A stretch of 64,000 nt of DNA, taken from contig JALKBU010000091.1 in NCBI GenBank assembly GCA_023091735.1, positions 24,035 through 88,034 of the forward strand, in the 5' to 3' direction. Shown here one piece after another: positions 1-8,462 of this stretch. A model generated the notes under the pieces. That model searched no databases, was not told the origin of the DNA, and was given only the letters and a program-made list of their open reading frames with translations. The number at the start of each line of letters is the position of its first letter. The first letter of the stretch is position 1. Source of the stretch: Trichomonas tenax (Eukaryota; Parabasalia; Trichomonadida; Trichomonadidae). The position numbers and the translations under genes are program-made.

Positions 1-1560
1 ACATAATTGTAAAATGCAAAATAGGAAGTACAGAAATTAACGCAACATTTTCATATTCAAATGGATTGAGCATAATTAGATTTACGGAAACATTTACGTT
101 ATTAAAAATTTTACCTGAAAAATATACTATGCAAATATATGCAATCGATGGAAGGAAAAGAACATCAAACATTTATTCAAAAGCTGTTGAAATATTAAGT
201 TATCCTCTATCAATATCCGTTTCATCAGGACCTAAATCATCATATACAAAAAACGTTGACACAGCAATATCAATAACATTTATTGTAACAGGTAGAGATG
301 CCATTGGAACAATAACTGTGAAGCAGATGGTTCTTTAGCTTCGTTTGCAATCAGTAGTGCAAATGCTTACACTTACACAAAAACTGCCACGATTTTCACA
401 GGTCTCTCAGAAGGGCAACATAAGATTACCATTTATGCTGTCGATAATTCTGGAAAAGAATCAAATAGACTTTCATATAATTTTAATTATGTTTACAATA
501 GCCCAGTTTGAACAATTACAACCGGTCCAAAATCTTCATATTCAAAGAAAGTTGACACATCTATATCAATTTCAGGAAGTGTGTCTGATAATGACCAAGT
601 GGAACAGTAATTGTAAAATATTATTTCGACTCAAATAAAGCTCCGGGAAATCTTTATTATGTTGGAATCAACAGTCAATCTTAGTTTTCATTTTCTAAAA
701 ACGTTCCGTTTCCAGCACTTACTGAAGGTTCTCATTCATTAATATTATATGCTGTTGACGAGAAAGGAAAAGAATCTCCAAAAAGAACTTTCACGTTTAC
801 ATATAGATTCAATAATCCAGTTCTAACAATCACATCAAGTTTGAAAAGCTCATATCTGAACAATGTTGATACAGAGATATCTTTTACTGGAAGTTTCTCT
901 GATAAAGACGGAAGCGGAACAATAACAATCAAATATTTTTATGACACAGCAGCAATTTCAAGTCAATCATCAATTCAATTCACTAAATCAGCACCAATTC
1001 CAAACACTCTTTAAGAATCAAGTCATAAGATCACTGTTTATGCTGTAGATGAAGCAGGAAAAGAATCTTCAAGATTAACATACACATTTTCATATCAATA
1101 TAACAATCCAGTTATTACTATAACAACATGACCAAAATCAACATATACTAAAAACGTGGAAAATATAATAAGCATACTCTGACAAAGTCATTTCCATTTA
1201 GATTTAAGTATAATCATCCGATTTTAATTGTTGATCCAATTTTAGACAGAGTGTATACAAGAAGAACAGGTGCAACAATTTACATCAAAGGCAATGTGTC
1301 AGATGCTGATGCAACAGGAAAAGTTAACATTAAATACAAATTCGATAATAGATTGGAATCAACTTTGAGTGATATAATCATCGATAGTTCATCAAAGAAA
1401 TCATTTTCTTATCCAATTATAATTCCGAATGAGTTAGTAAGAGGAAGGCACTCTTTAACAATTTGAGCTGTTGACAATGATGGAAATATTTCATTCAACA
1501 AATCAGTTTTTAGTTTTCATTCGAATATAACGCTCCAAATTTAGTTTAAGAGAACACTGT
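1..1560 (+). pseudogene. Relic of an Ig-like tandem-repeat surface protein gene
   Basis: At least four degenerate tandem units with a period of about 300 bp recur near 225, 525, 832 and 1127, each opening with a form of SxxKSSYTKNVDTxISI. They continue with a GTITIKYYFD-like stretch and close with a form of EGSHSLTIYAVDxxGKES. This layout resembles the bacterial-type Ig-like repeats of large trichomonad surface or secreted proteins; the resemblance is from memory. The frame is broken by many stops (for example TGA near 509 and 1465, TAA near 1013) and by shifts, and the fourth unit is truncated before a last unit at 1251-1466. No ATG or signal peptide is visible because the left end lies outside the window. 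Any protein would be cell-surface, but this copy cannot be translated through. Confidence 0.7.
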
Positions 1561-2151
1561 TAAAATTTTATATACGAAAACAACAGATCAAGTTATGAGA
1601 ATCAGTGAAAATGGGTTTGATCAGGATGATATTTGGAAATAATGCAATGAAATATGCAGCGATCTTCGTAGGAAACTCTAATTCTCTTTCTCCTGATAAT
1701 AGATAAGTTATATTTATATTTTGATAGGAGAAAGTTGTTTGCAGATTCTTAATCAATTCATTATGTTATTTAAGACAGATGTGGATAATGATTTTAAAAT
1801 CATGTCATTTTATTTTTTAAAAAAAAAAACTTAACGGTAATAGTATAGTAAAAATGTTGCAATAACTATTTATTAGTATTATGACTTTTTCGAGTGAACA
1901 TAGTTGAAAATGTAATGCAGTTTTTAAACCCAATTTTGAATAGTTTACATCTCACGTTAGTCGCCCCCTAATATTGATTTAAAAGTTGTTTGGGGTTTTG
2001 TAATCACTCATTTTTAGACTGTTTTCTTCAAACGTGAGATGAATGATCACGAAATGATATTATTTTCATTTATATCAAAAATGAAGTGAATTGAAGAAAA
2101 TAATATTTTTTCATATAAAAATAATCAAACAAACATATATAAGTAAAATAT
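1561..2151. other. Intergenic stretch with a small inverted-repeat element
   Basis: This is AT-rich spacer. The only structure seen is an 11-bp perfect inverted repeat, CATCTCACGTT at 1948-1958 and its complement at 2031-2041, bounding 94 bp that include a C-run and a G-run. It may be a very small MITE; nothing else is recognisable. Confidence 0.4.
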
Positions 2152-3099
2152 TCATTGGAACCATTTCATTTTGAGGGCTTCACTGATTGTTGCTCTCTTT
2201 GTTGGATCCTTTCCGAGAATGGCTTTAAACACTTCGAGAAGATCATTCGAAATCGGAGGATTCTTTTCATACTCAATTTCTTTGTTAACGATCAATTGCG
2301 ATATCTTAACGCACTGTTCGTAATATGTTCCTTCTCCCGACTCCGTTAAGAATGGATTTTGACCAAAAATCATCACATATAATGATAATCCAAAAGACCA
2401 AACATCTGCGGCCTTTCCATCATACAGATCTCCTGTCTGTTCTTCCGGTGAACGGAACAGAGGCGTTCCTTCAGAATCATCGAGCATTTCATTTGGCGAA
2501 GATAATTGCTTCGAAACAGAGAAATCAGACAGCATAGCTTTGTCATCATCGAACAATAGAATGTTATCGGGCTTAATATCGCGATGAATAATGTCTTTTG
2601 AATGCAAGTATTCCAAAGCTTCACCAATTTGCTTAAAAACGTGTTTCGCCTGTTTTTCATCAATAGAAGGGATGTTTAATGAAGATGGTGCTAAAGATCC
2701 TTTGCTTGCGTAATTAGAAATGACACAAATGATTTCTTGTTCGTCATCTTCGATTAATTCATTGATTTTGAGGATCGAAGGATGATCAAGTTTGGAAGTT
2801 AATTCGATTTCATCCAACAAAATCCTGAATTTGTTAGGACGTCCAAATTCTCTTCTTGTAATCTTTGCTTTTCTGTAGATTTTTCCTGCGAATTTCTGCC
2901 CAGAATTCTTGTGTTCGAGCAGATATACCTTTGAATACGTTCCCTGACCAACTTGTTTAATAATTTTATAATCTCCAACAGTTTTTGGAATGTCGTCGTG
3001 ATAGGACTCCTCCTCTTCTTCCTCCTCGGTTTTCTTGTTGATGGAGCTCTGTGAATTCAGTTCTTCCTTTGCGTCAACCTTCGAATTTCCACATCCCAT
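2152..3099 (-). CDS. CAMKK-like Ser/Thr protein kinase with N-terminal acylation motif
   Basis: A 315-residue protein kinase if translation starts at 3099. That start is preferred over in-frame ATGs at 3111 and 3159 because it gives MGCGNSK, a classic N-myristoylation plus palmitoylation signal, so the kinase probably sits on a membrane. An acidic run (EEEEEEE) follows, then the kinase domain from about residue 43: glycine loop GQGTYS at 51-56, VAIK-type lysine K73, catalytic HRDIKPDN with D164, and a GTPLFRSPEE segment near 201-210. The order and the GTP.F.SPE signature resemble the CAMKK/upstream-kinase group. The magnesium-binding DFG is DFS (182-184), so the usual glycine is missing; activity is plausible because Lys and both Asp residues remain, but regulation may differ. 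Another CAMK subgroup is possible. The family is confident, the substrate unknown. Confidence 0.85.
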   Translation of the reverse strand: MGCGNSKVDAKEELNSQSSINKKTEEEEEEESYHDDIPKTVGDYKIIKQVGQGTYSKVYLLEHKNSGQKFAGKIYRKAKITRREFGRPNKFRILLDEIELTSKLDHPSILKINELIEDDEQEIICVISNYASKGSLAPSSLNIPSIDEKQAKHVFKQIGEALEYLHSKDIIHRDIKPDNILLFDDDKAMLSDFSVSKQLSSPNEMLDDSEGTPLFRSPEEQTGDLYDGKAADVWSFGLSLYVMIFGQNPFLTESGEGTYYEQCVKISQLIVNKEIEYEKNPPISNDLLEVFKAILGKDPTKRATISEALKMKWFQ

Positions 3100-3159
3100 A
3101 ATTTTGCTCATTTTTATTTTTTTTTTGTCTAATTTATAATAAATGAAAATTTCTGACAA

Positions 3160-3597
3160 ACTTACATGTCAGAAATTTGATTTTTTTTTTTTTTTTTTTT
3201 TTCTTTTATTTGAGGGCAAAATATTTAATTTTGGGTGAACAAGAATAATGTGAATTTGCTTATCCAGTTTCAAGTATATATGGGGCTCAATCACTACTAA
3301 CGATTGTATTAAAACAATCGATTGGCAACACAGTGAGATCAAGTTTTTTGAAGTGAATTTTATTCATCAAAATTGGGATGACAGAATCATTTTATAGCCG
3401 AGAAATTAATTCACATATAGAAAATGCATCAATGGGAAGTTCAATTGTCTTCTACAGATTCCAATTCATAACTATATTCTTCTGTCTATCATAATAAAGC
3501 ATTAATATATAGGTGTGAAAAATAGTAAATAAAATGCTTTATAATCTATAAAAAATAAATAATGGAAAATACTAACAACTTTTGGATTCTAAATCAT
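3160..3597. other. Intergenic spacer with poly-T tract
   Basis: AT-rich spacer between two minus-strand genes, containing a poly-T tract of about 20 bases near 3182-3202 just upstream of the kinase gene. No gene or RNA is recognisable. Confidence 0.4.
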
Positions 3598-4815
3598 CTA
3601 TTTGTATTTTCCATCTAAGAGCTTTTGGTGCTGTCTTGCAATCTTATTACGGAGCATATCCATAGCAGGATCCTTCTTGAAATTAGAGTCTGTTGCATCG
3701 ATACCATAACCTGGCTGTTCAACGACTTCTTTAAATCTGTCATCATTCATAATTGAATCAACGAGCTCTGCATCATCATACTGAGCTTTCTCTTTCTTCT
3801 TCTTTTGCTTCTCTTCTTTCTTCTTGCGCTTACGTTCTGTCTTCTCATCAACTTTTTCTTCGTCTGCATCAACTTTCTCTTGTTTCTTCTTTTTCTCTGG
3901 ACCAGCTTTAGATGTGAATTCCCAAACCATGTCTGAGAGTTCTTCCTCTTCCTTGTCCTCCTCCTCTTCCTCAGCGAGAGCCTTAAGTGTTGCCGCAAGT
4001 GAATCTCTTGTTGGTCTCTCATCATCTTCACTGCCGCTGCCAATGAGCATCTTCGCGAGTTCATTCTGTGTGTCATCATCGAGATCGTCTTCCCAGATGG
4101 AGTTCACGATGGCGTCACGCTCTGGGTTTGTGTCCCAGTCATCCTCCGCCTTCGTGGATGTGGCCCATGAAGCTTTCATGTTTGGAAGTGTCCAGTTTTC
4201 ATTTACTTCTTTTGCGGAGTCTCTGATCTTGAAATCATTGAAATCTTGATCATCAGGAACGACAGAGATGTTCAGGAAGTTGCCGGTGCTTCCCATGTCT
4301 AAATCTGAGATCTCACAGTTCGATAATTGAGTGTATGCGCGATCTGCAGCTTCAATGTCAGCAAACTCTGCGATTGCGAAGTAGCACTTAGACAAAACGT
4401 GTTGGCGCTTACGGAAGGCCGCTGCACAAAGGTCATCTGGTTGATCTTCTGGAATGTCGTCCTTTTTCAGTTCTTCTAAGTGATCCTCGCCGTAGTGAGA
4501 GACATAAACAATAATTGAGTTCAATCTGTCCTCTTCGTTGAGAGAATACTTGATAAATGCAAAAATGTCTGCTGCTTTGACCTTATCCCAATATAAACCT
4601 GTGATTGCCAAACGCGTTGTCGATTCTTTTGTAGATATTTCTTCGTCACTTGATGAAATTGCGTATTTCTCGAATTCGTCAGGAAACTCCTCATCGCTCG
4701 AGGAAACGTAGTTTTCCATGTACTTGTTGGGGATTCCGTGCATGTCGACAGGCGGATGGCGCTCTTCGACTTCGAGATCGTCAAAGCGAGAGTCCTTAAT
4801 CTCCTCGTTAGACAT
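3598..4815 (-). CDS. ESF1: ESF1-like pre-rRNA processing factor (NUC153 domain)
   Basis: A 405-residue homologue of ESF1, a nucleolar protein needed for 18S rRNA maturation in the small-subunit processome. In order: an acidic N-terminus with two SSSDEE motifs that look like CK2 sites (39-58); an ESF1-type RRM-like region (about 67-187) that opens TRLAITGLYWDKVKAADI and ends in FLNISVVPDD; a run of glutamates near 281-293; a lysine-rich nucleolar-type segment (306-342); and the C-terminal NUC153 motif (about 355-382), DDRFKEVVEQPGYGIDATDSNFKK. It is shorter than yeast and animal ESF1, mainly in the linkers. ATG at 4815 is the natural start, with a TCAT sequence a few bases upstream that could be an initiator. 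Several overlapping open frames on both strands here come from its Ser/Lys/Glu-rich composition. Confidence 0.9.
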   Translation of the reverse strand: MSNEEIKDSRFDDLEVEERHPPVDMHGIPNKYMENYVSSSDEEFPDEFEKYAISSSDEEISTKESTTRLAITGLYWDKVKAADIFAFIKYSLNEEDRLNSIIVYVSHYGEDHLEELKKDDIPEDQPDDLCAAAFRKRQHVLSKCYFAIAEFADIEAADRAYTQLSNCEISDLDMGSTGNFLNISVVPDDQDFNDFKIRDSAKEVNENWTLPNMKASWATSTKAEDDWDTNPERDAIVNSIWEDDLDDDTQNELAKMLIGSGSEDDERPTRDSLAATLKALAEEEEEDKEEEELSDMVWEFTSKAGPEKKKKQEKVDADEEKVDEKTERKRKKKEEKQKKKKEKAQYDDAELVDSIMNDDRFKEVVEQPGYGIDATDSNFKKDPAMDMLRNKIARQHQKLLDGKYK

Positions 4816-5329
4816 CTTTATGAAAAATAGCTTAAAGAAAAAATATGATGTATGGTATCTTTATATTATTCTATGCCTATTTATCTGGTTTTCATTTCGA
4901 ACTAAAAATTGTGTCCATTTTTGTAAATTAGATTTTGGCAAATTGTCGGAATATTTGTCATAATTATTGTTTACTTGGCAAGAAAATTATGTAAATTTTA
5001 TAAATTCTCATCATTCTTTCGATTTGCCTGGCGAGTTCGCAGTTTTTCTGCGTTTTACAGGCATGAAAGCATCCGGTGAAAAATTCGTTGCTATTATATA
5101 ATTTTTTTATTATTACTATCTTCATTTCTTATACGTTTGCCTTCGAGTTGAAAATAATCGTATTCTTTAATGTTCTTCATTAAACATTGGGGTCTGCCTC
5201 TTTGGCAGAATGTTATATAATACAATCATGAAATTAAATATTGCAGCAATAACTAATGGCATATATCCATAGAAATTATAGAAAAAGTCATTGATTTCTT
5301 CGAAAAGAATATTAAGAAAGACTGAAGAA
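4816..5329. other. Intergenic spacer
   Basis: AT-rich spacer with one slightly GC-richer patch near 5025-5080. No coding frame, RNA gene or repeat is recognisable. Confidence 0.35.
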
Positions 5330-6367
5330 CATTGTTAAGTATTGGAATCTATCGGACCGTTTGAAGCGACATGCGAGGAACAGATTGCACATAGTACATT
5401 GCTCACTTGACTGAGCAACGCAACTGTTTTGGAAGAAATATTCAATTTAGAAAATAAAAACGGAAGCATCATTGATTCGGTTATTTGCCTACAATATGGC
5501 ATATCCGGTTGTTGAAGTTGAATCACAAAAGCATGAATTTAGTGTAAATTTTTCTTTCTGAATTGTCACAAGAAAACAAAGGATTTCCAATGTTTCCTTT
5601 GATACAGCAAAAGGAAAATAACAAATTACTTTTTGTATAAATAACACCTTGAGAGCTTGGATCAGTTCTTTCATTCTCGATAATATTAGATGAAGAGATA
5701 GTTGTTGATCCTTCTGTTCCAAAGTATAGAATGCTAGAAGATGTTTGTGAATTATTTCGACTTGTAATGAATTTTATGACAACATCTCCAGAACCAGTTT
5801 CAGAAACAGCCTGAAATTCTTTCGGCTCTATTCGATGGAATGTTTAAATTAGAAGACTTCTCGGGACCTTGAGCAATATCAAATATTCTGATTCCTTTAG
5901 CTACCGAAGTCCCGCAGTAGATGATTGTAGATAAATTAAGAAATAATTTTGTTGTGTCTATATCAGGAACTTTAACAAAAAATGACAATACAAAAATATT
6001 ATCTTTCGTAGAGTTATGATAGCACGCCCTATCTTGGACAAAGTGCCCTTTACTATTAAAATATAGAGCCTCCAATCTGATAATTAGAGTCAGAACAATC
6101 TGAAAAAACTGTATTTTCTATTAGAAGGATGTCTAATGATATCGATTCTGAAAGTTGGTCTTGTGAACCAATGCGAATGGCACCTAATTGTGTATGTTTA
6201 GAAAATAAGCAGAAATAAACCCAAAAACTGCCTGTATCGGCTTTGAATCCTTCTGTTGCTGATTTTTTATCTGTATATCTTTCATTTCCGAAGTACGAAG
6301 ACCAATCGTGAGAGAGAAAATATTTGTTCTGGAAACCTAAATAAAAAAAATTAATAACACCCCTCAT
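5330..6367 (-). pseudogene. Broken beta-helix (Pmp-like) trichomonad surface protein gene
   Basis: Successive fragments on the minus strand belong to one ancestral gene in shifting frames. The first (6367 down to 6056) runs from ATG through YFLSHDWSSYF, SLDILLIENTVFSDCSDSN and IGGSIF. A frameshift follows and the next fragment (about 6062 to 5800) has YFNSKGHFVQDRACYHNST and ends SGCF-stop. Further fragments near 5722-5490 read SNIIENERTDPSSQGVIYT in one frame and TLNSCFCDSTSTTGY in another. Cys-rich 'NCxF..CSS.GGxIYF' rungs like these are typical of the large trichomonad right-handed beta-helix surface family. At least three frame changes and an in-frame stop make it a pseudogene. Related fragments lie at 26.2-28.2 kb, on the other strand. 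Confidence 0.75.
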
Positions 6368-6414
6368 TATTTAATTTAGACCCTTTAAAATTTTATTAAT
6401 AAACGTATATTAAA

Positions 6415-7065
6415 ATGCAAAATCAGAAGATTCCTGAAAAGTTGTCAGAAGGCGATGAAAACCACGACAGCTCTTTCGTTAGCCTCCTTGGAGGTAACAG
6501 CTTCTCCCCAGTTGAAATTTCGCCAGAAACATCTGAAAGAGAAGATGAACCAGACAGACACAAAGCTGATTCTAACGCAAACGACGATGACAACTTAAAT
6601 AATTACGAAATGCAAAACTCTGGTAAGGATAAATCCGATGCATTCACTGAATCTGATTCAAAATTCGCTAAATCAAATGCAAGCGCTTCAAGTAGCAAGA
6701 AATCTAAAGACATTGCAGAGAGGTTCGATCAGTTCTTACAAAAGAAAGAACATATCGCGATAGATTTCGATGAATCCAGAATTGATTTGGCTCCTTCACC
6801 TCTTAGACCATCACTATTAAACATGCTCAAGACAATAAAGCGTCTTGCAGCTAGAAATCCAACAGGTGCTTCACTTGCAGCTCTTCAGATCTTAATCGAG
6901 AGATTCGATGAATACCTCGAGCTCCAGCTTCGAAGGGATGATCCAACGTACGAAGAACAGTGCAGAGTACTTTTAGGATACATATACAAGAATACATCTG
7001 AGGCTATGCGTCTTTCACGCAAACTCAAAGATGCTGCACACCCAAGGCCTGTTGATGAATGTTAA
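6415..7065 (+). CDS. Acidic low-complexity protein with conserved-looking helical C-terminus
   Basis: An intact 216-residue frame from ATG at 6415. I do not recognise the family. The first 110 residues are hydrophilic, rich in Ser, Asp, Glu, Asn and Lys, and probably disordered. From about residue 120 the composition changes to a compact, Leu/Arg-rich helical segment with LAPSPLRPSLLNMLKTIKRL, then ASLAALQILIERFDEYLELQLRRDD and LLGYIYKNTSEAMRLSRKLKDA. There is no signal peptide or membrane segment, so it is likely cytosolic or nuclear. Its stop is TAA, and a short tandem-like AT repeat containing GTCATGTAAA follows at 7110-7215. Codon use resembles the neighbouring real genes, which supports genuine coding. 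Confidence 0.65.
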   Translation: MQNQKIPEKLSEGDENHDSSFVSLLGGNSFSPVEISPETSEREDEPDRHKADSNANDDDNLNNYEMQNSGKDKSDAFTESDSKFAKSNASASSSKKSKDIAERFDQFLQKKEHIAIDFDESRIDLAPSPLRPSLLNMLKTIKRLAARNPTGASLAALQILIERFDEYLELQLRRDDPTYEEQCRVLLGYIYKNTSEAMRLSRKLKDAAHPRPVDEC

Positions 7066-7298
7066 TTTTGTAAATAATGTTGATTTTTATTATATTTTAG
7101 ATGATTTGACATATATAAATGATTTGTCATGTAAATATCGATTTTGTTATGTAAAATTCACTTTCTTATATAAAAATGTCGTGTAAAAATTGATTTTGTC
7201 ATGTCAAAAAATCAATAAAAATTTTCTTCAAATTGGTTATGAAAATCATATCCGTATCAAGGGTGGGCTCTAAAAATTGAAAAATTAAACAAAATATT

Positions 7299-7733
7299 TT
7301 ATTTGCTTTGAAATTTAGATCCTGTGCTGCCTGAGAGGTCCAGTTCTGCGTCATTTCCTGGGTATGGCTCTCCCTTCACTGGATATTGATGGCTGTTGAT
7401 CTCATGCTGAGATAATGGATCCTCCATCATTTTCTTCTCTTCAGCAGTTCTTGGGTGTGGATATCCCTTGATTGGATAGTTATCTCCGTTGATTTCATGC
7501 TGAGATAATGGATCATCAACAATTTATCTTTCCACTGGTGACTTTGGGTGTGGATAACCTTTAAATGGATATTTGTGAGCATTAATTTCGTGCTGGCTCA
7601 ATGGATCATCAATACTCTCGCGATGGAACTTTCTATCTTCGAAAGAATGCTGCCCCTTCACAGGGTAATCCCTTTTCCTCCTGAACCTGGAGTCCCTGAT
7701 GCAGAATGTCGACAGAACGATAAAGAATGACAT
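7299..7733 (-). pseudogene. Repeat-containing gene interrupted by a single TAA
   Basis: In one continuous frame from ATG at 7733 to TAA at 7299 (145 codons including stop), the product would begin with a short hydrophobic stretch (MSFFIVLSTFCI), possibly a signal or anchor. It then carries three near-identical units of about 26 residues containing DPLSQHEIN followed by YPxKGxPHP, plus a partial fourth (YPVKGQ) at the start. The frame is stopped once, by TAA at 7524-7526, between the first full unit and the second; downstream the frame stays open through two more units. I do not recognise the family. It is either a recent one-mutation pseudogene, an expressed short form, or a sequencing error; readthrough is possible but there is no evidence for it. 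Confidence 0.6.
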
Positions 7734-8462
7734 TAAATAATTATGAAAAACCGCCGACAAATGACAATTATTTGGTATCAAATGTATCTCAATATTTTAT
7801 CAACCTGAACATGTTTTGACTTTACCACAGTGTCCTATAGCTTCTTCTTTATCATGTTTATGAAGTTGAACGTTATTTTGATTGTTTTTTATATTCGAGA
7901 CCAAGCAAACAAAAAACGAATACCTGTAAATTTGTTATTGGAGAAATTTTAGTGCAGAGCATTTAATTGATAATAATTGATATTATATTAAGATTCTCTG
8001 TGTTCATTTTAACAGTAATACATGTTTAGCCTCACTTTTATCTAATTTATAAGACAATTTGAAACAAATCAAATTTATTACAGAGTGCCTGAAGCTACTA
8101 TAGATGCATACATGTGACCTATAACTTATGTATATACTGGTACTTCTGATAATTCGTCGTTTGTTTGCAAATTAATAAAATATCAGATTTTGTTAATAAA
8201 TACGCTTGTCTTAATTTAATATGATTCTTTTGATAGTTTAAAGTAATTACTGATGCATTAGAGAATTAATTTCAACAATTTAATGACGAAAATGATAATA
8301 GAATTGAAAATGAAAATTTAATGCAGCCAATGGCCAAAGCAGTTGCCGTATTGTATATCACCGTGTTCAAAATGATCAGACTTATGTGACAAAAATTTAG
8401 TTTATTTGTCAAAAATTTTATAAAAATCAAAATTGAATCGATAATAATCTTACGTTTAAAAA
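7734..8462. other. Intergenic spacer between divergent genes
   Basis: AT-rich spacer of about 730 bp between the minus-strand repeat gene and the plus-strand zinc-finger gene, so it should hold both promoters. On the minus side, TCATAATTATTTAATG leads into the ATG at 7733 and looks like an initiator. No coding frame was seen. Confidence 0.4.

Noticed and set aside
3824..4249. Ser-rich open frame on the plus strand
   Set aside because: It is the complement of the Asp/Glu/Lys-rich ESF1 coding region.
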